In this document: positions 6,386 through 14,040 of the stretch, piece after piece
Layout of the letters: each line of letters starts with the position of its first letter
Position numbering within the stretch: position 1 is the stretch's first letter
Source: Acidimicrobiaceae bacterium
GTDB lineage: Bacteria > Actinomycetota > Acidimicrobiia > Acidimicrobiales > Aldehydirespiratoraceae
Reading direction: 5' to 3'
Assembly: GCA_009840695.1 (NCBI GenBank)
Contig: VXNG01000157.1
Coordinates: 1 to 15,064, forward strand
DNA length: 15,064 bases
The notes under the pieces: generated by a model
The model's input: the letters and a program-made list of their open reading frames with translations, nothing else
Databases searched by the model: none
What the model was told of the DNA's origin: nothing
Translations under genes and position numbers: made by a program

Positions 6386-7503
6386 ACGGGCTGGGCTTGG
6401 AGGGCTAGGCGGGCGACCTTGCGGCGGTGGTGGGAGGCCGAGCCGAAGTGGAGTTCGCCCACCTTTGCCCGGCGCAGGAACAGGTGAAGGTCGTGCTCCC
6501 AGGTGTAGCCGATCCCGCCTGCGAGCTGTAGGCCGTCCTGGACGCAGCGGCGCTGGGCCTCGCCCGCGGCGGCTTTGGCCATCGAGGCGGCCATGGTGCG
6601 GTCCGGGTGGTCCTCGGCCAGGGTCAGGGCCGCGTAGTAGACGAGCACCCGGGCCCGCTCGATGTCGCGGTACATGTCAGCCAGCTTGTGCTTCACCGCC
6701 TGGAACGAGCCGATGGGCACGCCGAACTGGACGCGCTCCTTGGTGTAGGCGTTGATGATGTCGAAGATCCGCTGGCAGGCGCCCAGCGTGACCGCGGCGA
6801 CGGCCGTCACCGACTCCTCCAGTGATCGGTTGATCGCATCGGTCGCGTCGCGGTCGCCGAGCAGCCGCTCGACCGGCACCCGCGTCCCGTCGAGGGCGAT
6901 GGTTGCGTGGCGGACGCCTGGATCGATGGGGATGCCGCTGGTGGCCTGGACCGAGGAGCCCGGCACCAGGACCACCCGCAACTCGCCGTCGATCCGGACT
7001 GCGACCACCATCTCCTCGGCGGTGGCTCCGTCGAGCACATAGTGCTTCGTACCTTCCAGGACGAGGTCGTCGCCGTCGCGGCGGGCGGTGGCGGACACCT
7101 CGGCCGGATCCCAGGTGCCGGGCCCCTCGTCGATCGCGATCGTGCCGGTGGTCCGGCCCGCGGCCACCGGCGCCAGCAATCCAGCGGCTTGGGCCGGCCC
7201 GGCGACTTCGGCCACTAATGGCGCGAACTGGGTGATGGTGGCCAGGAAAGGCCCCGGCGCGGCGTGGCGGCCCAGTTCCTCCAGCACGATGGCCAGTTCC
7301 ACCCAGCCGTAGCCGAGACCGCCGGCGTCCTCCGGCAGCGCCATGGCGGGCCATTCCAGGCCCACCAGCGTCTGCCAGAAGGCTGCGGCGTCGGACTCGC
7401 CGTCGGCCACAGCCCTGGCCAACTCGGGGGGCGCCTCGGCATCGAGAATGTCGCGCACCGCTCGCTGAAGCTCCAACTGGTCGTCGGTGAACTCGAACTC
7501 CAT
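6382..7503 (-). CDS. Acyl-CoA dehydrogenase, FAD-arginine-motif subunit of a probable heteromeric pair
   Basis: A 373-residue member of the acyl-CoA dehydrogenase (FadE) family, which introduces an alpha,beta double bond into acyl-CoA using FAD. Features: N-terminal helical domain (FTDDQLELQRAVRDIL), PEDAGGLGYGWVELAIVLEELG (about 57-78), the RVQFGVPIGSFQAVKHKLADM block (257-277) with the FAD-contacting Arg, and LAGGIGYTWEHDLHLFLRRAK (328-347). The position of the medium-chain enzyme's catalytic Glu is Phe353, and by hand alignment the isovaleryl-CoA-dehydrogenase-type position is Ser231, so this chain may lack the base. Start ATG 7503, MEFEFTDDQ, lies 4 bases after the stop of the other dehydrogenase gene; a longer frame to 7635 overlaps that gene and is ignored. 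Tight coupling and complementary motifs suggest an alpha2beta2 enzyme, as known for mycobacterial FadE pairs. Substrate unknown. Confidence 0.93.
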   Translation of the reverse strand: MEFEFTDDQLELQRAVRDILDAEAPPELARAVADGESDAAAFWQTLVGLEWPAMALPEDAGGLGYGWVELAIVLEELGRHAAPGPFLATITQFAPLVAEVAGPAQAAGLLAPVAAGRTTGTIAIDEGPGTWDPAEVSATARRDGDDLVLEGTKHYVLDGATAEEMVVAVRIDGELRVVLVPGSSVQATSGIPIDPGVRHATIALDGTRVPVERLLGDRDATDAINRSLEESVTAVAAVTLGACQRIFDIINAYTKERVQFGVPIGSFQAVKHKLADMYRDIERARVLVYYAALTLAEDHPDRTMAASMAKAAAGEAQRRCVQDGLQLAGGIGYTWEHDLHLFLRRAKVGELHFGSASHHRRKVARLALQAQPV

Positions 7504-7507
7504 CGCT

Positions 7508-8710
7508 CTAGCCCCTGGGCTGGCCGAGGACGCGCTCGGCGATGATGTTGCGGTGTATCTCGCTGGTGCCTCCGCTGATGGTGCCCGCGAAGGTGAAGAA
7601 GTACCGGTCGGCCCACGACAGCGCCGAGCGGTCACTCTCGTAGGGCGATTGCGCGCCCTCGGGCACGGTGCGGTCCAGCGCGGCCGGACCCAGCGACTCC
7701 AGCATCAGGAGCGCCAGCTTCTGCTGGGCCTCCGAGCCCAGCAGCTTCAGCAGCGACTGGTCGGCCACGTGCAGGCTCCGCTGGCTGCGAGCGAGCTGGC
7801 GCTGGCCGAGCAGGCGCAGGGCCCACGAGTCCATGATCGAGCTGCCCAGCCCGTCCAGCACCACCGGGTCGCCGGCCGCCCCCGCGCCCGCGCCGTCATT
7901 CAGCTGCTCGAGCATGTCGTCGAGCATCCGGTCGAGGCCCTGGGACCACAGGATCCACAGCATCTCGCGCTCGTGGGCCAGCGAGCCGGTGCACACCCGC
8001 CAGCCGTCGTTGAGCTCGCCGACCAGGTTCTCGCGGGGGACCGAGACGTCATCGAAGAACACCTCGTTGAAGTCGGGCGGGCGACCGGTGATGTCGCCGA
8101 AGGGCCTTCGCACCAGCCCCGGCGTGTCGGTCTCGATGATCAGCGCGGAGATGCCCTTGTGCTTGGGAACATCGGGGTCGGTGCGGACGAAGGCCAGCAG
8201 CACGTCGGCGTCGTGGGCGCCGGAGGTCCACACTTTCTGACCGTTCACGACGAAGCGGTCGCCATCCAGTGCGGCTCTGGTGGACAGACCGGCCAGGTCG
8301 CTGCCCGCGCCCGGTTCGCTCATGCCCAGCGCCGCGGTCTTCTCCGCCCGCATGATCGGCACCGCCCAGCGGTGCTTCTGCTCCTCGGTGCCGAAGGTGA
8401 TGATCGACGCGCTGACGATGCCCAGCCCCTGCGGGTTGAAGCTCTGAGTCACCCGGCGCCGGCCCAACTCCTCCCAGAACACCGCCTGCTCGTACAGGCT
8501 GGCGTTGCGCCCGCCGAACTCGGGCGGGTATCCGGGCACCAGCCAACCGTTGTCGAACATGCGGCGCTGGAATCCCCGGGCCCAGCCGGGTATGTCGGCG
8601 CTGGACCGGGGCCGCACGGCGGTGTCGGCCTCGTCGGGCAGGTTGGCGTCGAGCCAGGCCGAGAACTCGGCCCTGAACGCCTCCACCTCGGGCGAGTAGG
8701 TCAGCCGCAC
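7508..8710 (-). CDS. Acyl-CoA dehydrogenase, catalytic-glutamate subunit of a probable heteromeric pair
   Basis: A 400-residue acyl-CoA dehydrogenase. Motifs: GMSEPGAGSDLAGLSTRA (129-146, substrate/FAD strand), NGQKVWTSGAHDAD (156-169), and the C-terminal signature GGTSEIHRNIIAERVLGQPRG (380-400). Glu247 in LAHERE aligns by hand with the catalytic Glu of isovaleryl-CoA dehydrogenase, while the medium-chain-type position is Gly380. The usual RxxFGxPI block in the third domain is absent and replaced by LRLLGQRQLARSQRSLH (298-314). That block is present in the downstream partner, so the two chains look complementary. The start is a GTG at 8710 (MRLTYSPEVE) with no obvious ribosome site. The aminohydrolase gene ends 36 bases upstream on the same strand, so a three-gene minus-strand operon is plausible. 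Confidence 0.93.
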   Translation of the reverse strand: MRLTYSPEVEAFRAEFSAWLDANLPDEADTAVRPRSSADIPGWARGFQRRMFDNGWLVPGYPPEFGGRNASLYEQAVFWEELGRRRVTQSFNPQGLGIVSASIITFGTEEQKHRWAVPIMRAEKTAALGMSEPGAGSDLAGLSTRAALDGDRFVVNGQKVWTSGAHDADVLLAFVRTDPDVPKHKGISALIIETDTPGLVRRPFGDITGRPPDFNEVFFDDVSVPRENLVGELNDGWRVCTGSLAHEREMLWILWSQGLDRMLDDMLEQLNDGAGAGAAGDPVVLDGLGSSIMDSWALRLLGQRQLARSQRSLHVADQSLLKLLGSEAQQKLALLMLESLGPAALDRTVPEGAQSPYESDRSALSWADRYFFTFAGTISGGTSEIHRNIIAERVLGQPRG

Positions 8711-8746
8711 GCTTCGAGGGTACTTAGCCCGTACCCCTACGAGCCC

Positions 8747-10156
8747 TCAGGAACGGTGTGAGAATCGGTCGAGGCCCACCCGGTCACTGAGGTTGGCTAC
8801 GGCCCGCTCGGCTTCGGTGATCACCTCTTGTTCATCGACGGTGACGCAGCGGGCGTCCTCGACGACCACCCGGCCACCCACCACGACCGTGCGGACATCG
8901 GAACCCGTCACCGAGTTGACGATGGTGGTCATCGTGTTCCGGCTGGGAACGCAGTTCGGTGCGGTCACATCGACGACGGCCAGGTCGGCCAGGCGGCCCG
9001 GTGCCAGCACGCCCACGTCGAAGCCGGTGAACCCGGCGCCCCCCAGCATCGCCGTCTCCAGGACGGTCTCGCTGGTGATCACCGACGGGTCCACGGCCAG
9101 TGCCCGGTGCACCAGAACGGTCTGCTTCATGACCTCGAAGGGGTCCTGGCGGTGGCCGACAGCCGGACCGTCGGTACCGAGCCCGACCAACGCGCCGGCG
9201 TCGAGCATCTCCAACAGCGGCATGGTGCCCACCCCGAGGTAGGCGTTCGACACGGCATTGTGGGCCACCGCGGCCCCGGTCTCGGCCAGCACCGTCACCT
9301 CCTCGGGGGTCACCCAAATGGCATGGGCGAGAGTCGTCTCCGGTCCCAGCAGGCCCTCGCGATGCAGCCACGCGATCGGCGTGGTCCCGTAGGCCCGCTG
9401 GTAGACGACGGGGTCCCCCTTGGATTCGCAGCAGTGGGTCTGCCACTTGGTGCCGAAGCGCCGGGCCAGCTCCACGGAGCCCTCGATCAGCTCCTGATCG
9501 TTGAAGGCGATGTTCAAGGGCCCGGGCCAGAGCGCCACCAGCCGGTCGCCGGACCAGCCGGCCAGCAGGTCGGCCATGATCGCCAACTCCTCGCCGGTGG
9601 AGTAGTAGTTGGGCCGGGACCCGCTCTTGCGGAAGGCCATCGCGGGCGGGCTCGTGCCGGTCATTCCCCGGGCGACCGCGCCGCGGATACCCACCGACTC
9701 CATCGCGCCGGCCACCGCGACCGTGGTCTCGGGATCGGGGGGCATGTACTGGTTGTCGACCACGCAGGTGATACCGGCCCGGACCGCCTCCAGAGCGGCC
9801 AGGCGGGTGCCCGCCACGACCTCGTCGCGCCGGACCGCGTCCGTGACCGGGAACGTGAGCGTGGAGAGCCAGTCCCAGGTTGTGAGACCCTCTCCGAGGC
9901 TCTTGATCAGCATCTGCGCCAGGTGGCTGTGGCAGTCGACGAATCCCGGGAGGACTACCGCGCCCCTGCAGTCGACGACTCGATTGGCCGCAGCGGCATC
10001 GACGCGGTCGGCGGCGTCTACCGCGACGATGCGGTCGCCCGACACCGCGACCGCGCCCGGTTCGATCACCCGTCGGTCGCCGTCGAGCGTGACGACCCTG
10101 CCTCCGGTCAGAACCAGGTCGTACCGGGGTTGGGCAGATTCGGGGTGGGAGCGCAT
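8747..10156 (-). CDS. Amidohydrolase / aminohydrolase of the ATZ-TRZ, guanine deaminase and SsnA type
   Basis: A 469-residue cytosolic TIM-barrel hydrolase flanked by the small beta-sandwich (LVLTGGRVVTLDGD at the N-terminus; GRLADLAVVD and VVVGGRVV near the C-terminus). Zinc and catalytic residues are complete: HxH in VDCHSH (His76, His78), HxxE in THCCES (His241, Glu244), His278 in LAHAIW, His299 in AHNAVSN, and Asp329 in GLGTDG. The HxxE motif marks the deaminase branch (guanine, cytosine, S-adenosylhomocysteine, triazine). The start ATG 10156 has no strong ribosome site. The gene diverges from a molybdenum hydroxylase operon across 54 bp. Aminohydrolase plus Mo hydroxylase is a known pairing in purine and N-heterocycle breakdown, as in the E. 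coli ssnA-ygfM-xdhD region, so a deaminated purine-like substrate is the best inference. The downstream dehydrogenase genes may or may not belong to the same pathway. Confidence 0.9.
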   Translation of the reverse strand: MRSHPESAQPRYDLVLTGGRVVTLDGDRRVIEPGAVAVSGDRIVAVDAADRVDAAAANRVVDCRGAVVLPGFVDCHSHLAQMLIKSLGEGLTTWDWLSTLTFPVTDAVRRDEVVAGTRLAALEAVRAGITCVVDNQYMPPDPETTVAVAGAMESVGIRGAVARGMTGTSPPAMAFRKSGSRPNYYSTGEELAIMADLLAGWSGDRLVALWPGPLNIAFNDQELIEGSVELARRFGTKWQTHCCESKGDPVVYQRAYGTTPIAWLHREGLLGPETTLAHAIWVTPEEVTVLAETGAAVAHNAVSNAYLGVGTMPLLEMLDAGALVGLGTDGPAVGHRQDPFEVMKQTVLVHRALAVDPSVITSETVLETAMLGGAGFTGFDVGVLAPGRLADLAVVDVTAPNCVPSRNTMTTIVNSVTGSDVRTVVVGGRVVVEDARCVTVDEQEVITEAERAVANLSDRVGLDRFSHRS

Positions 10157-10210
10157 GTCGATCTACCATGCAGGATTACACAACTGTCCGGGATCGTGGA
10201 GGCTCGCCCA
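10157..10210. promoter_or_regulatory. 54-bp divergent spacer between aminohydrolase and Mo-hydroxylase operons
   Basis: Only 54 bases separate the two outward start codons, so promoters must overlap each other or the coding ends. The central part (about 10169-10188, GATTACACAACTGT) is the least GC-rich portion. No convincing paired -35/-10 boxes or dyad could be assigned on either strand. The short shared spacer implies coordinated control of the two transcripts. Confidence 0.4.
10198..10202 (+). promoter_or_regulatory. Ribosome-binding site GGAGG fixing the FAD-subunit start
   Basis: GGAGG lies 8 bases before the ATG at 10211. The reading frame is open far upstream through the aminohydrolase gene, so this site, together with protein family alignment, decides the start. 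It also excludes the in-frame GTG at 10196, which overlaps the site itself. Confidence 0.7.
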
Positions 10211-11121
10211 ATGGAGGAACTTGGCGGTCACGACCCGATATTGCGGCCGTCGTCGTGGCCCGATGCGGTAGGGCTGCGATCGCGGCACCCCGCCGCGGCC
10301 CCGATCTGTGGTGGTACCGACCTCATGGTCGACATCAACTTCAGCCGGGCCCGGCCGGCCGGGCTACTGGATCTGACGTGTGTCGAGGAGCTCGACTCGT
10401 GGGAGTTGACGGACGGCGGGCGCACCGTGCGCATCGGCGCGGCGGTGCCGTTCACCAGGATCATCGACGAGCTCAGCGGTGTGTGTCCCGCGCTGGCGCA
10501 GGCCGCTCGCACCGTCGGTTCGCCCCAGATCCGCAACCGCGGCACCGTGGCCGGCAACCTCGCCACTGCGTCGCCCGCCGGCGACTCCCATCCGGTGCTG
10601 CTGGCCTGCTGGGCGGCGGTGGAGGTCGAGTCGGTGCGAGGGTCGCGCCTCATCGACATCGACGACTTCTTCATTGGACCGAAGCTCAGCGCGCTCGGGC
10701 CCGACGAGTTGATCCGGGCGGTGCGGATCCCGGCGGCGACCGGTCCCCAGCAGTTCGCCAAGGTCGGGCCCCGCAATGCGATGGTGATCGCCACGGCGTC
10801 CTTTGCGCTGAACCTCGATGTGGCCGGTCGGCGGGTGGGAACCGGCATCGGCTCGGCCGGCCCGACCCCGTTGCGGGCCCGCGCCGCCGAGCAGATGCTG
10901 GAGGAGGCTCTGGCTGACCGCTGGGACGCTCCCGGCGGCCTCGGCGAGAGTGACGTCCGTGAGTTCGGCGCTTTGGTCGCCGAAGCCTCGTCCCCGATCG
11001 ACGATGTGCGCGGCAGCGCCGGATACCGGAGCCACGCGCTGTCGGTCCTGGGCCGGCGATGTCTCACTTGGGCTCTCGGTGACTTAGGGGGGCACGCAGC
11101 CGTGGAGGGAGGCGCTGCGCT

Positions 11122-11125
<4 letters not shown>
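10211..11125 (+). CDS. Molybdenum hydroxylase, FAD-binding (CoxM-like) subunit
   Basis: A 304-residue medium subunit of a xanthine-dehydrogenase-family enzyme, which passes electrons from the Fe-S subunit to FAD and on to an acceptor. Both FAD signatures are present: ICGGTDLMVDIN near residues 34-45 and TVGSPQIRNRGTVAGNLATA in the first half, followed by the usual SPAGDSHPVLLA. The C-terminal part (RVGTGIGSAGPTPLRARAAE, YRSHALSVLGRR) is the CO-dehydrogenase flavoprotein C-terminal domain. Size matches the family (about 280-300). The start is set by GGAGG 8 bases upstream. Its TGA overlaps the next gene's GTG by 4 bases, indicating translational coupling. It is the first gene of the three-subunit operon. 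Confidence 0.93.
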
Positions 11126-11595
<470 letters not shown>

Positions 11596-11611
11596 CGGCG
11601 AAGGTTGGACG

Positions 11612-13966
11612 ATGACGGTCACCGACACTCCGACGCGAGTCGCCACCCACTCCACGGCCGTCGACGGCGTGGGGGCGTCCGCGGCCCGGCCCGACGGCAT
11701 CCCCAAGGTGGAGGGCTCGTTCATCTACTCCTCCGACGAGTACCACGACGGGTCCCTGTGGGGGGTCACCCTGCGCAGCCCCCATCCCCGGGCCCGGGTC
11801 GTCTCGATCGACACGTCGCAGGCCGAGGGACTCGACGGGGTGAGGTGTGTGCTGACCCACAGCGATGTGCCCGGCTCCAAGACCTACGGCATGAAGGTCT
11901 ACGACCAGCCGGTGCTGGCCTTCGACGAGGTCCGCTACCAGGGCGAGCCGGTGGCGGTGGTGGCGGCCACCCATCCCGAGATCGCCCGGCGGGCGTGCGG
12001 GCTGATCCGGGTGGACTACGAGGAGCTGGTCCCCAACACCGACCCCGAGCAGTCGCTCACTGGGCAGGTCGAGGGTCTGTTCGGTGGCGGTCTGGCCCGT
12101 CACGTGAGGATCCGCCATGGTGATGTCGCCGCGGCCCGCGCCCTCGCGAGCGTCGTCGTCGAGGGCCGCTACGAGATGGGAACCCAGGACCCGGCGTTCC
12201 TGGGACCCGAGTCGGGACTGGCCGTGCCGTTGGGCGACGGCGGCGTCGAGCTTTACGTGTCGTGCCAGAACCTCCACCTCGACCAGCAGCAGGTGGCCGA
12301 CTGCCTGGGCCTGCCCCTCGACAAGGTGCGGCTGGTGCTGTCGGGCGTCGGCGGTGCCTTCGGAGGCAAGGAGGACCTCAACGTCCACATCCACGCCTGC
12401 CTGCTGGCTCTGCGCACCGGCCGGCCGGTGCGGATGGTCTACAGCCGCGAGGAGTCCTTCTTCGGCCATGTCCACCGCCATCCGGCCATCGCCGACATCG
12501 AGCTGGGGGCCACCCGCGACGGCCGGCTGGTGTTCACCAAGGTGCGGCTGGTGCTCGACGGCGGGGCCTACACGTCAACCTCGCAGGTGGTGATCGCCAA
12601 CGGCTGCTACTTCGCGGCGGGAGCCTACGACGTGGCCAACGTCGAGATCGACGGGTTCGCCACCTACACCAACAACCCGCCGTGCGGGGCGATGCGGGGC
12701 TTCGGCGCGGTGCAGTCTTGCTACGCCATCGAGTCGGCCATGGACAGGCTGGCCGCGGCGCTGGGTATTCATCCGCTGGAGCTGCGCATGCGCAACGCCA
12801 TCGGCGAGGGCCACATCCTGCCCACCGGGCAGCCGGTCGACGGCCCGGCGCCGGTCCAGGAGATCCTGTCCTACCTGCGCGATCTGCCCCTCCCGCCGGA
12901 AGCCGATCACGAGGCCGCGGACATGCGGGACCGTCCCGGCGGGGTCGGGAACGTCACCCGGGGAGAGGGCATACGCCGCGGCGTGGGCTACGCGCTGGGA
13001 ATGAAGGCCATCGGATTCTCCGGCGGGATGGACGACACCTGCACCGCCCGGGTGACGGTGTGGATCCGCGACGGCGAACCGGTCGCCGAGGTCTACTGCG
13101 CCGGCCCCGAGCTCGGCCAGGGCGTCGTGACCCTGGAGGCCCAGATCGCTCGCACCGAGCTAGGGGTGCGGACGGTGGAGCTGCGCGACAAGGACACCGA
13201 CGTCGCCGAGTCGGGCGCCTCCTCCGCGTCGCGGCAGAGTTGGATGACGGCTGGAGCGGTGGTCGGCGCGTGCGGGCTGGTGCGTGATGAGATCCTGGCC
13301 CGGGCCGCGGCCGCACTCGGCTGCCCGGCCGGCGATCTGACCCTCGACGGAGCCGACGTCCGCGGCCACGACGGTCGCTCGCGGGCCCCGGTGGCCTCGG
13401 TGCTGGGCCCCGAGTCGGTGTCTCACGCCTTCACCTACCGTCACCGCCCCACCGAGCCCGTCGACGACGAGCGCGGCCAGGGCAACGCTCACGTCGCGTT
13501 CGCCTACGCCGCCCACCGGGCGGTGGTGGATGTGGACGTCGAGTTGGGCCTGGTGAAGGTGGTCGAGATGGCCACCGCCCAGGATGTCGGCAAGGCCATG
13601 AACCCGGCCGGGGTGGAGGGCCAGATCGAGGGTGGAACGGTCCAGGGCCTCGGCTTGGCCGTCATGGAGGAGCTGCAGATAACCGGGGGCAGGGTCCAGA
13701 ACCCGTCGTTCACCGACTACCTCATCCCGACCATGCTCGACGTCCCGCCCATGCCCATGAAGATCTTCGAGTTCCCCCATCCTGACTCGCCGTACGGACT
13801 CAACGGGGTGGGCGAGCCCCCCAACCTGTCGTCCACTCCAGCAATCCTCAACGCGCTGCGCGATGCCACCGGTCTGGAACTGCCCCGGGCACCCGTCCGC
13901 CCGTCGGACCTCGTGACCGAGCTAGCGCAGGACTCGCCCGCGCCAGCCGCCAGAGCTGATTTCTAA
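11612..13966 (+). CDS. Molybdenum hydroxylase, molybdopterin-binding large (CoxL/XdhD-like) subunit
   Basis: A 784-residue catalytic subunit of the xanthine dehydrogenase/aldehyde oxidase family, which hydroxylates an activated C-H next to nitrogen or an aldehyde with water-derived oxygen. Seen: N-terminal hammerhead region (VEGSFIYSSDEYHDGSLWGVTLRSPHPRA), GGAFGGKE (247-254), the cofactor motif MRGFG (361-365), AGPELGQGVVT in the second Mo domain, and the catalytic Glu735 in LNGVGEPPNLSSTPAI. The form-I CO dehydrogenase active-site loop AYxCSFR is absent, so this is not a canonical CO dehydrogenase. The ATG 11612 is 16 bases after the Fe-S subunit, with AAGG 7 bases upstream. The divergent aminohydrolase suggests a purine or N-heterocycle substrate. 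No XdhC/CoxD-type maturation gene is in the window. There is no Tat signal, so a cytosolic enzyme. Confidence 0.94.
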   Translation: MTVTDTPTRVATHSTAVDGVGASAARPDGIPKVEGSFIYSSDEYHDGSLWGVTLRSPHPRARVVSIDTSQAEGLDGVRCVLTHSDVPGSKTYGMKVYDQPVLAFDEVRYQGEPVAVVAATHPEIARRACGLIRVDYEELVPNTDPEQSLTGQVEGLFGGGLARHVRIRHGDVAAARALASVVVEGRYEMGTQDPAFLGPESGLAVPLGDGGVELYVSCQNLHLDQQQVADCLGLPLDKVRLVLSGVGGAFGGKEDLNVHIHACLLALRTGRPVRMVYSREESFFGHVHRHPAIADIELGATRDGRLVFTKVRLVLDGGAYTSTSQVVIANGCYFAAGAYDVANVEIDGFATYTNNPPCGAMRGFGAVQSCYAIESAMDRLAAALGIHPLELRMRNAIGEGHILPTGQPVDGPAPVQEILSYLRDLPLPPEADHEAADMRDRPGGVGNVTRGEGIRRGVGYALGMKAIGFSGGMDDTCTARVTVWIRDGEPVAEVYCAGPELGQGVVTLEAQIARTELGVRTVELRDKDTDVAESGASSASRQSWMTAGAVVGACGLVRDEILARAAAALGCPAGDLTLDGADVRGHDGRSRAPVASVLGPESVSHAFTYRHRPTEPVDDERGQGNAHVAFAYAAHRAVVDVDVELGLVKVVEMATAQDVGKAMNPAGVEGQIEGGTVQGLGLAVMEELQITGGRVQNPSFTDYLIPTMLDVPPMPMKIFEFPHPDSPYGLNGVGEPPNLSSTPAILNALRDATGLELPRAPVRPSDLVTELAQDSPAPAARADF

Positions 13967-14030
13967 CTCAAAGTGATATCTCCGGGCCGAGCCACTTCTG
14001 CCATGATTGGTGAACTGAGGCACGGGTCCG

Positions 14031-14036
14031 GGAGGG
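14031..14036 (+). promoter_or_regulatory. Ribosome-binding site GGAGGG for the lipoprotein gene
   Basis: GGAGGG lies 4 bases before the ATG at 14041 and 7 before a second in-frame ATG at 14044. The spacing slightly favours the second ATG; the choice alters the protein by one residue only. The 74-bp gap upstream, following the Mo-subunit stop, shows no clear promoter or hairpin. Confidence 0.6.
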
Positions 14037-14040
14037 AACG

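Noticed and set aside
7487..8761. 424-codon open frame on the plus strand opposite the acyl-CoA dehydrogenases
   Set aside because: Its translation is Gln/His/Arg/Gly-rich with no family motif. It is the mirror of a well-supported dehydrogenase gene in a GC-rich genome, where stop codons are rare in antisense frames.
8828..10210. Upstream extension of the FAD-subunit reading frame through the aminohydrolase gene
   Set aside because: The extra 461 codons are antisense to a gene with all metal ligands intact. GGAGG before ATG 10211 and family length place the start there.
11612..13966. Large subunit as form-I carbon monoxide dehydrogenase (CoxL)
   Set aside because: The diagnostic AYxCSFR active-site loop is not found. 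The corresponding region reads ASSASRQSW, so only the general Mo-hydroxylase assignment is made.
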